From Gammaproteobacteria bacterium (GTDB taxonomy: Bacteria; Pseudomonadota; Gammaproteobacteria; Pseudomonadales; Azotimanducaceae_A), in the NCBI GenBank assembly GCA_026713405.1, contig JAPOON010000151.1:1-10312 (forward strand): a DNA stretch of 10,312 bases, in the 5' to 3' direction. Below are positions 1-6,823 of the stretch, piece by piece. The position numbers were made by a program, and so were the translations under genes. Numbering within the stretch: position 1 is the stretch's first letter; the number at the start of each line of letters is the position of its first letter. The notes beneath the pieces are model-generated. The model made no database searches, was not told where the DNA came from, and saw only the letters and a program-made list of their open reading frames with translations.

Positions 1-1
1 C

Positions 2-661
2 GCCACGCCGCACGGCAGCGGCGGGCCCGGCGCGGGGCCCGTGGGCGCGAACGAGCGCCTGCTGCCGCACCTGCCGGTGCCCATGGTGGGCCGACAGGAC
101 GGGCGCTATCGGTGGCTGATGCGCAGTGACCTGCCCGGGAGCATCGGGCGCCTTTCCGGGTTCGCCGGCAACGCCGGCATCCTGCTGCGCGCGCTGGCCT
201 ATTCGCTGATGCTCGGTCACGAGGGGATGCGCCGCGTCGGCAGCTTCTCCACGTTGAACGCCAATTACCTGGCGACGCGGTTGCAAAAGGCCGGCTTCGA
301 TCTGGCCTTTCCGGACCGGCGGGCAACCCACGAGTTCGCTCTGACCCTTTCCCGGCAGGCGAAATCATGCGGCGTCTCCGCCATGGATTTCGCCAAGCGG
401 CTACTCGACCACGGCGTCCACGCGCCGACGACCTATTTCCCCCTGCTGATTCCGGAGTGCTTCCTGATCGAACCGACGGAAACCGAAAGCAAGGCCGAAC
501 TGGATCACTTCGTCGATGCCATGACGGCGATCGGCCTGGAGGCGGAACAGGATCCGGATCGCGTGCGGGGCGCCCCCTACAGCCTGCCGGTGCGCCGGCT
601 CGACGAGGTAAAAGCGGCCCGCGAACTGCAGCTGACCTGGACGCCCGGGCAGCACGACTGA
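2..661 (+). CDS. gcvPB: Glycine dehydrogenase (decarboxylating) subunit 2, C-terminal part (5' truncated by window)
   Basis: Glycine cleavage system P-protein, beta part of the split form. It is a cytoplasmic PLP enzyme that decarboxylates glycine and passes the aminomethyl group to lipoyl-GcvH. The frame is open from base 2 and gives 219 residues; the full subunit is usually about 480. The visible N-terminus ([15 protein letters not shown]) is the glycine-rich stretch that in this family directly follows the PLP-binding Lys, so that Lys lies just outside the window. Further family hallmarks are [30 protein letters not shown] and IEPTETESK, and the C-terminus [16 protein letters not shown] is typical of the split PB subunit rather than the fused GcvP. 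The GTG at 41 is internal, not the start. The stop is TGA, and the next gene converges with only 23 bp between. No defect is seen in the visible part. Confidence 0.95.
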   Translation, partial: ATPHGSGGPGAGPVGANERLLPHLPVPMVGRQDGRYRWLMRSDLPGSIGRLSGFAGNAGILLRALAYSLMLGHEGMRRVGSFSTLNANYLATRLQKAGFDLAFPDRRATHEFALTLSRQAKSCGVSAMDFAKRLLDHGVHAPTTYFPLLIPECFLIEPTETESKAELDHFVDAMTAIGLEAEQDPDRVRGAPYSLPVRRLDEVKAARELQLTWTPGQHD

Positions 662-684
662 ACCCCGAGCCGGTCGCGGGGCCT

Positions 685-2731
685 TCAGCCCAGCCTGCGC
701 TTGAGTTCCCCGACACTGTCCATCGGCAGCGAGCAACTCAAACCTGAACAGACGAAGGCGACCGGGCTCGAACCCGGAGTCGCGGGCAGGTAGGGCGGTA
801 CGACCCCGGCGTCGGCGGGTATGCCATAGACCTTCCGCCAGGGACGGTAGGTGTCCGTGAGCGCACCGCACCATTGCCGCAGCGCTTCGGAGGGGCCGCG
901 CACGATCACCAGTTCGCCCGGATGAAGCTGCTCTTCCAGGGCCGTCAGCAGCGTGCAGTGCCCGGCGGGGTACCGTTCCATCATGGGCCTGGCGGCATCG
1001 AGAGCGCCGGTGGCGGCATCCAGCCAGGCGGTGTTTCCGAACAGCTGCCCGAGGCGGGCCAGGCACTTGGCGGCCACGCCGTTGCCGGGTGGCTGGGCAT
1101 CGTCCAGGGTGGGTTTCGGACGGTGGATGAGGCGTTCGGCCTGGTGCGCGGTAAAGTAGAAACCGCCTCTGCTCATCGCTGAAGTTGTCGATCAGCGCAT
1201 CGCCCAGTTCCATGGCGAAGCTGGCGTCGACATCGCGCCACTCGGCTTCCAGCAGCACCAGCAGCGCATCGAGCAGGTTGGCGTAGTCGTCCAGGTAGCC
1301 GCGGTGCCGGGCGACTCCCTCCTTCCAGGTCGCGACCAGCACGCCGTCGCGCCAGAGACTTTCCCGGATGAAATCCACGGCCCGGGTTGCCGCCTCCAGC
1401 CAGGCCGGTTCATCGAGTGCCACGGCGGCCTTGGCCAACCCCCGGATCGCGAGTGCGTTCCACGCGGTCAGCACCTTGTCGTCCAGTCCGGGACGCTCCC
1501 GCCCGGCCCGTTCGTCGAACAGCTTGCGCTTCGCGCTGGCGAGCAGCTTGTCGGCCTGTTCCGGTTGCAACGAAAGCCGTTGCACCACGGAGCGCCAGGC
1601 ATCGTAGCGGTGCAGATTCCACTTGCCCTCGAAGTTGGCGGGCTTGTCGATGCCGTACAGGGTCTCCACCACCAGGTATTCGTCTTCCGTCAGGAGCCTT
1701 CTGATGCGTTCGCGGCGCCACAGGTAGAAGCGGCCTTCCTCGCCTTCGGAATCGGCGTCGAGGGCGGCGAAAAAACCGCCTTCCGGGTGCCGCATCTCGC
1801 GCAGCAGCCAGTCGGCGGTTTCCCGCACCGCTCCCTCGAACAGCGCGTCGGGACTGAGCAGCAGCGCATCGGCGTAGAGGGACAGAAGCTGCCCGTTGTC
1901 GTACAGCATCTTCTCGAAGTGGGGCACCATCCACTGCCGGTCGGTGGAATAGCGGCAGAAGCCGCCGCCGAGGTGGTCGTAGATGCCGCCCCGGGCCATT
2001 TTCGTGAGCGTCGTCATTACCATGTCCAGGCCGGTCCTGTCCCGGTTGCCGGCCCGGCTTGCGTATGCCTGGTGGCGCAGCAGCCGTTCCAGGAGGGTGG
2101 GCATGGGGAACTTGGGGGCGTTCCCGAAGCCACCCTCCTGCCGGTCGTACTGCTCTTCGAGCTGCTCGCGGGCCCGGTCGATCAGTGTCTTGTCGTCGAG
2201 CCCCTCGGGATCGTCGTCGGGCTGGTCGATCTGGCTCAGCGCCTCCTGCAGACGTTGGCCCTGCTCCTCGACATCGTCGTGCCGATTCGCGAACACCTCC
2301 CTGATGCGCAGCAGCAGGTCGGCGAACCCCGGTAGCTGGAAGCGGGGCGACTTGGGGAAATAGGTGCCGGCGAAGAACGGAACGAGGGTGTGGGGATCGA
2401 GAAACAGGGTCAGGGGCCAGCCGCCGGTCTGCCGGGTCAGGAGCTGGTGCGCGGTCTGGTACACCTTGTCCAGGTCCGGGCGTTCCTCACGGTCGACCTT
2501 GACGTTGACGAAGTGGGCATTCATCACCGCCGCGGTGTCGGGGTCTTCGAAAGACTCGTGCGCCATGACATGGCACCAGTGGCACGCCGAGTAACCGATC
2601 GACAGCAGGATCGGCTTACCGGACTGCCGCGCATCGGCGAGGGCCGCCTCGTCCCAGGGCTGCCAGTGGACCGGATTGTCGGCGTGTTGCAGCAGGTACG
2701 GGCTGGTTTCTTTGGCCAGTCGATTGTTCAT
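685..2731 (-). pseudogene. Thioredoxin domain / DUF255 (YyaL, SPATA20-like) protein, apparent frameshift near 1168
   Basis: Two-domain cytoplasmic protein of the DUF255/YyaL family: an N-terminal thioredoxin fold followed by an (alpha/alpha)6-barrel-like glycosidase fold. Its function is not established. Residues 1-165 carry the family start ([16 protein letters not shown]), the redox motif CHWC (Cys50, Cys53) and [11 protein letters not shown]. The barrel part shows [30 protein letters not shown] and [20 protein letters not shown]. The reading frame is normal to SDEQ (residue 521, codon at 1169-1171) and then changes: family-like sequence resumes one base over as [30 protein letters not shown] and ends at TGA 685-687. 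Removing one base (about 1168) gives a continuous 681-residue protein, the usual family length. Without that correction the ORF runs on to 401, antisense to gcvPB, as low-complexity nonsense. An out-of-frame ATG at 1174-1176 could start a 163-residue C-terminal fragment. It is either a sequencing error or a recent mutation. No strong Shine-Dalgarno is seen before the ATG. Confidence 0.88.
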
Positions 2732-2819
2732 GGAGGCACCATATCATGCCCCGAAGCGGGGTCCCGGAGGCGCTGTCAGCCTTCGGGTGAGCTGCCTCGA
2801 AACCAGTGGCGGACAGGGT

Positions 2820-2857
2820 GCGCGTGCCCGTGAGGCAGGCGGTGGTGCGGCACGCGC
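2820..2857. repeat. 9-bp perfect inverted repeat in the divergent DUF255/rppH intergenic region
   Basis: GCGCGTGCC at 2820-2828 is exactly complementary to GGCACGCGC at 2849-2857, with a 20-base spacer. It lies about 70 bp before rppH and about 90 bp before the opposite DUF255 gene. There is no T-run, so it is not a standard intrinsic terminator. It could be a regulator-binding dyad or a structured leader, or chance in GC-rich DNA. Confidence 0.4.
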
Positions 2858-2861
2858 CCGG

Positions 2862-2891
2862 TTGGTATTTCCCGCACGATTAAGGTTCAAT
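2862..2891 (+). promoter_or_regulatory. Weak candidate sigma-70 promoter for rppH-ptsP
   Basis: TTGGTA (2862-2867) and TTCAAT (2886-2891) are separated by 18 bases; each matches 4 of 6 consensus positions. They sit in a noticeably AT-richer patch of an otherwise GC-rich intergenic region. Transcription would begin near 2898, giving a leader of about 30 bases before the TTG start of rppH. The match is modest and was found by eye. Confidence 0.3.
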
Positions 2892-2926
2892 CGACCTGCC
2901 TTTGAACGGTGGACATGGGGGAACGC

Positions 2927-3418
2927 TTGGTAGATGCGGACGGCTACAGGCCGAACGTCGGTATCGTGGTGGCCAACGACCGTGCCCAGGTTCTCTGGGC
3001 GCGCCGCGTTGGCGGCCGCGATGCCTGGCAGTTTCCGCAGGGCGGCATTCAACCCTCCGAGTCGCCGGAAGAAGCGCTGTACCGTGAGTTGTACGAAGAA
3101 GTCGGCCTCGAACCCGACGCGGTGCAACTGGTTGCCCGGACCCAGGGGTGGCTGAAGTACCGGTTGCCCGAGAGGCTGCGCCGGCGCGATTCCAGTCCTT
3201 CGTTCATCGGCCAGAAGCAGAAATGGTTCCTGTTGCGCATGCTCGGGGACGACGGCGACATTCGCGTATCCCGCACCCACAAGCCGGAGTTCGATGACTG
3301 GCGCTGGGTGAGCTACTGGTATCCGGTGGGCCAGGTGGTGGCCTTCAAGCAGCAGGTCTACCGGCGGGCGCTCAAGGAACTGGCTCCGCACATGGCTTCC
3401 GTGAGGTCGCGATGCTGA
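2927..3418 (+). CDS. rppH: RNA pyrophosphohydrolase (Nudix hydrolase)
   Basis: RppH removes pyrophosphate from the 5' end of mRNA and so primes transcripts for RNase E decay; it acts in the cytoplasm. The complete Nudix box is present at residues 39-61 (G-x5-E-x7-RELYEEVGL), along with the RppH-specific stretches [30 protein letters not shown] and [15 protein letters not shown] chose the TTG at 2927: it gives [12 protein letters not shown], aligning with E. coli [12 protein letters not shown], and is preceded by GGGGGA (2917-2922) four bases upstream. In-frame alternatives are ATG 2915 and GTG 2909, which add 4 or 6 residues. The product is 163 aa, against 176 in E. coli. The last 7 bases overlap ptsP, so the two are probably translationally coupled, an adjacency also found in E. 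coli. Confidence 0.95.
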   Translation: MVDADGYRPNVGIVVANDRAQVLWARRVGGRDAWQFPQGGIQPSESPEEALYRELYEEVGLEPDAVQLVARTQGWLKYRLPERLRRRDSSPSFIGQKQKWFLLRMLGDDGDIRVSRTHKPEFDDWRWVSYWYPVGQVVAFKQQVYRRALKELAPHMASVRSRC

Positions 3419-4302
3419 CCCAGCTGCAGCACATCGTCCAGGAAGTCGCCGGCGCGCCGTCGCTGCAGGAAGCCTTGAGCGTCATCGTCCGTGAGGTTTG
3501 CGATGCGCTGTCCATCGAAGTGTGCTCGGTCTACCTGAAGACGCCTGACGGCCGGAAGTACCTGTTCGCCGCCAATGCAGGGCTGAATCCGGATTCGGTC
3601 GGCAAGTCGACCATCGACATGGGGGAGGGACTGGTCGGCCTGGTTGGCGAACGGGCTGAACCGATCAACCTCTCTTCGGCGAGCGAGCATCCCAGCTTTC
3701 ACCTGATGCCGGAACTGGGGGAAGAACCGTTCAACGCCTTTCTCGGCGTGCCGATCGTCCACCACCGGCGCACCCTCGGCGTGCTGGTCGCCCAGCAGCG
3801 CGAGCCGCGGCGCTTCGATGCGGACGAAGAGGCGTTCCTGATCACCCTGGCAGCGCAGCTTGCCACCGCCATCGCTCACGCCGAAGTGGCCGGGGGCATC
3901 GACTCGCTGCTCGATTCCGACCATGCGGTCAGGGATTTCAGGATCAGCGGCCTGGCCGGCTCGCCGGGCATTGCGCTGGGCACGGCCACGGTCATGCAGC
4001 CGGACACCAGCCTCGACGACGTGCCGGACCGGGGAGCCGCCAATGGAACCGTGGAACTGATGCTCTTCGAAAGGGCGGTGGGCACGGTGCGCGGCGACAT
4101 CCGCCGTATCAGCGAGCAGTTCTCCCAGAGCCTGCCCCGGGAGGAACTGGCGCTTTTCGATGCCTACCTGCACATGCTCGACGACGAGGCGCTTACCGGC
4201 GATGTCCAGGACCGCATCCGGCGTGGCGAATGGGCCCAGGGCGCACTGAAGAACGTGATCCGCGAGCACATGCGCCGCTTCGAGCAGATGGAAGACTCCT
4301 AA
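3412..4302 (+). CDS. ptsP: N-terminal piece of PtsP: GAF sensor domain plus PEP-utiliser N-domain
   Basis: The predicted product is 296 residues. Residues about 15-157 form a GAF domain ([52 protein letters not shown]), which in PtsP senses small molecules such as glutamine. From about 176 the enzyme I N-domain begins ([17 protein letters not shown]) and continues with the helical part that would contact the NPr partner ([26 protein letters not shown]). The piece ends at TAA within the last helix of this domain, before the phosphorylated His, so alone it cannot catalyse phosphotransfer. Its start codon overlaps the end of rppH. Confidence 0.8.
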   Translation: MLTQLQHIVQEVAGAPSLQEALSVIVREVCDALSIEVCSVYLKTPDGRKYLFAANAGLNPDSVGKSTIDMGEGLVGLVGERAEPINLSSASEHPSFHLMPELGEEPFNAFLGVPIVHHRRTLGVLVAQQREPRRFDADEEAFLITLAAQLATAIAHAEVAGGIDSLLDSDHAVRDFRISGLAGSPGIALGTATVMQPDTSLDDVPDRGAANGTVELMLFERAVGTVRGDIRRISEQFSQSLPREELALFDAYLHMLDDEALTGDVQDRIRRGEWAQGALKNVIREHMRRFEQMEDS

Positions 4303-4314
4303 CTCAAGGAGTGG

Positions 4315-5721
4315 GTGACGGATGTCGAAGACCTGGGGCTGCGTGTGCTTGCCTACCTGCAGGATATCGGAGCGCGCGAACGCGACTTCCCGGAGAAAAC
4401 GATACTGGTCGGCGAGCAGATCACCCCCAGCATGCTCACCAATGTCCCGTCCGAACGGCTGAAGGGCATCGTGTCCGTGCGGGGCTCGGTGAATTCCCAT
4501 GTCGCGATACTGGCCCGTGCGCTGGGCGTACCGGCGGTGATGGGCGCCATGGACCTGCCGATTTTCCAGGCGGACGGCCGGTCGCTGATCGTGGACGGGT
4601 ACTACGGCGAGGTCTATGCGAACCCGTCGGAGGAACTGACCGCGGCTTACCGCGAGCTAATGCAAGAAGAGCGCGAGTTCGCAGAAGAACTTGACGAGTT
4701 AAAAGAACTTCCGTGTATTACCCTCGACGGATGGCGGATCCTCCTGTGGGTGAACATCGGCTTGACGGGCGACATTTCCCGATCGCTCGACCGCGGTGCG
4801 GAAGGGATCGGCCTGTTCCGCACGGAAGTGCCTTTCGTCACCCAGGACCGGTTCCCCACAGAGGAAGAGCAGCGGGTACTCTACCGGGAGCACATGGAAG
4901 CGTTCGAGCCCCGGCCCGTGACCATGCGCACCCTCGACGTGGGCGGCGACAACGCACTGCCCTATTTCCCCATAGCGGAAGACAACCCGTTCCTCGGCTG
5001 GCGCGGCATTCGCGTAACGCTGGACCATCCGGAGATCTTCCTGGTGCAGGTCAGGGCAATGCTCAAGGCCAACGCCGGCCTGGACGGCATCCTGCGCATC
5101 ATGCTGCCCATGGTGTCGAACATGTTCGAGGTGGAAGAGGCCGGGAAGCTGGTCGATCAGGCGTACCGCGAGGTGGTGGAGGAAGGATTCAGCGTCAAGC
5201 GGCCCCTGCTCGGCGTGATGATCGAGGTGCCCGCGGCGGTCTACCAGGCCCGGGAGCTGGCCAGGCGGGTGGACTTTCTGGCGGTGGGTTCCAACGACCT
5301 GACCCAGTACATGCTGGCGGTCGACCGCAACAATCCCCGGGTGGCCGAACTGTACAAGGACATTCACCCGGCCGTGCTGCGCGCGCTGCGGGAAGTGGCA
5401 CGGCAAGCCCGCGCCAGACGCAAGGGCCTGGGAATCTGCGGCGAACTCGCGGGTACGCCGGTGGGGGCGGTGCTGCTGACGGGCATGGGGTACCAGGTGC
5501 TGTCCATGAACGCCACGAACCTGCCCAAGGTGAAATGGGTGCTGCGCAACATCAAGCGCACTGATGCCCGGCGCATGCTCTCCCGGGTACTGAGAATGGA
5601 AACCGCCCAGGAAATTCAGGGCTACATGGAGCGTCAACTCATCAGGGCGGGACTTGGCCGCGTTGTACCCAGCCACCACGAACGGGTCCAGGCGGGGCGG
5701 GAATCGGAGCGAATCTCGTAG
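4315..5721 (+). CDS. ptsP: C-terminal piece of PtsP: phospho-His domain and PEP-binding barrel
   Basis: If initiated at GTG 4315, the product is 468 residues. AAGGAG at 4306-4311 resembles a Shine-Dalgarno but is only 3 bases from the GTG, and it also encodes the conserved Lys-Glu, so restart is possible but not demonstrated. Catalytic features are intact: the phospho-acceptor His62 in NSHVAILARALGVPAVMG, GLFRTE (Arg169), GWRGIR, IEVPA (Glu304), GSNDLTQY (Asn327, Asp328) and the acid Cys375 in GICGELAG. One oddity is DVGGDNALPYF, where Asn213 stands in place of the Lys normal in GGDKxLPY. Codons 115-135 (4657-4719) are unusually AT-rich. The stop is TAG, immediately followed by a perfect palindrome. 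Confidence 0.82.
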   Translation: MTDVEDLGLRVLAYLQDIGARERDFPEKTILVGEQITPSMLTNVPSERLKGIVSVRGSVNSHVAILARALGVPAVMGAMDLPIFQADGRSLIVDGYYGEVYANPSEELTAAYRELMQEEREFAEELDELKELPCITLDGWRILLWVNIGLTGDISRSLDRGAEGIGLFRTEVPFVTQDRFPTEEEQRVLYREHMEAFEPRPVTMRTLDVGGDNALPYFPIAEDNPFLGWRGIRVTLDHPEIFLVQVRAMLKANAGLDGILRIMLPMVSNMFEVEEAGKLVDQAYREVVEEGFSVKRPLLGVMIEVPAAVYQARELARRVDFLAVGSNDLTQYMLAVDRNNPRVAELYKDIHPAVLRALREVARQARARRKGLGICGELAGTPVGAVLLTGMGYQVLSMNATNLPKVKWVLRNIKRTDARRMLSRVLRMETAQEIQGYMERQLIRAGLGRVVPSHHERVQAGRESERIS

Positions 5722-5740
5722 GCGCCGGGCGCCCGGCGCC
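5721..5740. repeat. Perfect 20-bp GC palindrome on the ptsP stop codon
   Basis: GGCGCCGGGCGCCCGGCGCC equals its own reverse complement and begins at the last base of the ptsP TAG. As RNA it can form an 8-bp GC stem with a 4-base loop. There is no U-tract on either side, so intrinsic termination is not assured. It could block 3' exonucleases, slow polymerase between the convergent genes ptsP and NRDE, or bind a dimeric protein. Confidence 0.6.
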
Positions 5741-5785
5741 CGGTGCGCTGCAGTCGGGGACCGGCACCCTGCGGCGGATGCCCGG

Positions 5786-5807
5786 CCCCGGGGTCGGACA
5801 CCCGGGG
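5786..5807. terminator. Possible hairpin terminator region between convergent ptsP and NRDE genes
   Basis: CCCCGGG (5786-5792) pairs perfectly with CCCGGGG (5801-5807) across an 8-base loop, 7 bp from the stop codon of the leftward NRDE gene. It is correctly placed to end that transcript, and in the other direction could back up the palindrome after ptsP. It lacks a T-run, so its role as a terminator is an inference from position and stem only. Confidence 0.3.
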
Positions 5808-5813
5808 GATCGG

Positions 5814-6635
5814 TCAGTCGGCGGGCGCAATCCTGTAGTCGACCCGCTGGAGGGTTCGGCCTCCGGTCGCATAACCCTGCTCCGAAAGGAGTGTCTCGTC
5901 ACTGCCGCAGATCACGGCGGTGCTGGCCCTGGTGCCGTAGTCTTCCCCGAGGATGAAGCAGGGCGCAATGCGCCGCTCCCAGTCGAGCGGCCGTCCACGG
6001 TGGGGCAGCCTGTCATCTGGAGGTACGGTGTCGTTTCTGAGCGACTCGATCAGCGAATCCACCGTGGGACCGTCCTCGACCACGCGTTGCAGCCGGCCGA
6101 TTCCGTCCACCACTTTCGGCCAGGTCACGCCCAGTTCGGCGTTTGTCAGGCCGTGGTAGCCGGGTTCGAGCACCTGGGTGGCGCCCCGGTTGGACGTACA
6201 GATCAGTTCGTCGCCGTCCCAGAGAAGCAGGTTGAAGCCCTGATAGTCCGGGCCGTGCAGGCATCGGGCGTACTCTGCGGCGGAGGCCGTGCCACGCAGG
6301 AATTCGCTTGGCAGCGCGCCCCGGGACTTCGCCGGTTCTGGCCCGTTGGGAGCAACGGCGTCATCGGTTGTGCCCGAGTCGGGTTTGCCCTGTGCCGGTT
6401 GGGGCGGGCTTTCGAGCCCTGTCACCGCGAAGTTGGTGACCGCGGCGAATCGGCCTCTCCGGTCGATGCCGAGCCAGGTTCCACCGGCCGTGGTGTCCCG
6501 ACCGGCGAGCAAATCAGGGATATCGGGCCAGAAATGTGCGGATTGCGCGGGCCGGCCGTAGAATTCATCCCGGTTGGCTGCAACGATCAGCGGGGCTTCG
6601 GGCCGAACCCTGTAAGCTAGCAGAATGAGACACAT
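5814..6635 (-). CDS. NRDE family protein (TANGO2-like)
   Basis: Member of the NRDE/TANGO2 family (human TANGO2; bacterial members uncharacterised, proposed to act in lipid or haem handling). I chose ATG 6633-6635 because it gives MCLILLAYR, with the conserved Cys2 of the family directly after Met; an upstream in-frame ATG at 6765-6767 would add 44 unrelated residues. The product is 273 aa. Family motifs in order: NRDE at 21-24, GGTWLGI at 51-57, TNF at 67-69, SRG at 104-106, GFNLLLW, GLTN, and GTRAST at 235-240 near the C-terminus. Residues about 73-103 are a Pro/Gly/Asp/Ala-rich low-complexity linker that looks like an insertion. No signal peptide is seen, so it is probably cytoplasmic. It lies opposite to its neighbours, within an otherwise rppH-ptsP-lgt-thyA order. 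A good promoter lies 31-59 bases upstream. Confidence 0.9.
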   Translation of the reverse strand: MCLILLAYRVRPEAPLIVAANRDEFYGRPAQSAHFWPDIPDLLAGRDTTAGGTWLGIDRRGRFAAVTNFAVTGLESPPQPAQGKPDSGTTDDAVAPNGPEPAKSRGALPSEFLRGTASAAEYARCLHGPDYQGFNLLLWDGDELICTSNRGATQVLEPGYHGLTNAELGVTWPKVVDGIGRLQRVVEDGPTVDSLIESLRNDTVPPDDRLPHRGRPLDWERRIAPCFILGEDYGTRASTAVICGSDETLLSEQGYATGGRTLQRVDYRIAPAD

Positions 6636-6665
6636 GGAAACGCGGGGGAGAAACGGCGGTGCGGC

Positions 6666-6694
6666 AGTATAGAAGGTTGCTGACGGGTTGTCCT
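6666..6694 (-). promoter_or_regulatory. Sigma-70-like promoter for the NRDE gene
   Basis: On the minus strand, AGGACA (plus 6689-6694) and TATACT (plus 6666-6671) are 17 bases apart. The -10 matches 5 of 6 consensus positions, the -35 four of 6 (GACA core). Transcription would start near 6659, about 25 bases before the ATG at 6635. It is the best promoter match I saw in the window. Confidence 0.5.
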
Positions 6695-6801
6695 TCAACG
6701 CGGTGTGCGGCGCTGCCGCCATCCGGACAGCGGCCATCGGGCTCCTTCCATGCGGTAGTGGCGGCAATGCGGGCGTCGGTCGGCGTCGGCGAGCAAGGGT
6801 G

Positions 6802-6816
6802 CCGGACGGTCCGGAG
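6802..6816 (+). promoter_or_regulatory. lgt Shine-Dalgarno inside a small inverted repeat
   Basis: GGAG (6813-6816) lies 7 bases before the GTG start of lgt and supports that start. It overlaps the right arm of CCGGAC-G-GTCCGG (6802-6814), which can fold into a 5-bp stem with a 3-base loop, so ribosome access could be modulated. No clear -35/-10 pair was seen for lgt between 6636 and 6823. Confidence 0.45.
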
Positions 6817-6823
6817 CTGACGG

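Larger units (their letters stand above)
3412..5721 (+). pseudogene. ptsP: Phosphoenolpyruvate-protein phosphotransferase PtsP (enzyme I-Ntr), interrupted by an in-frame TAA
   Basis: PtsP is enzyme I of the nitrogen phosphotransferase system: it autophosphorylates from PEP and passes the phosphate to NPr and then PtsN. Read through the stop, the frame is one continuous 769-residue PtsP with the usual order: GAF, PEP-utiliser N-domain, phospho-His swivel domain, PEP-binding TIM barrel. That is about the family length (roughly 750). The TAA at 4300-4302 falls in EQMEDS-stop-LKEWVTDVEDLG, where relatives have a Tyr (DPYLRE-type). A TAC or TAT to TAA change of one base explains it, and no frameshift is present. 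GAGG at 3403-3406 precedes the ATG by 5 bases. If the stop is real, the protein is made in two parts or lost. If it is a base-call error, this is a normal ptsP. The two pieces are listed separately below. Confidence 0.85.

Noticed and set aside
663..681. CCCCG...CGGGG hairpin between gcvPB and the DUF255 gene as a terminator
   Set aside because: Only a 5-bp stem with a 9-base loop and no T-run; common by chance at this GC content.
401..1168. Continuation of the DUF255 minus-strand frame to 401, giving a 776-aa protein
   Set aside because: After the frameshift the translation loses all family similarity, becomes Arg/Pro/Gly-rich and runs antisense through gcvPB, while the real C-terminus is found one base over.
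1160..1180. Programmed ribosomal frameshifting in the DUF255 gene
   Set aside because: No slippery heptamer, no stop codon at the shift site and no evident stimulatory structure; an error or mutation is simpler.
1304..2335. Long plus-strand ORF of 343 codons
   Set aside because: Antisense shadow of the DUF255 gene caused by high third-position GC; no recognisable domain.
2749..2761. CCCCGAAGCGGGG hairpin just upstream of the DUF255 start
   Set aside because: Five-bp stem only; could be a leader structure, but nothing distinguishes it from chance.
3358..4500. Minus-strand ORF of 380 codons across ptsP
   Set aside because: Antisense shadow of ptsP; His/Arg/Gln-rich composition typical of such shadows.
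4699..5679. Minus-strand ORF of 326 codons
   Set aside because: Antisense of the ptsP barrel region, which has clear coding similarity on the plus strand.
6772..6789. Direct repeat GGCGTCGG x2 upstream of lgt
   Set aside because: Eight-base GC-rich units ten bases apart are too short to support as a regulatory repeat.
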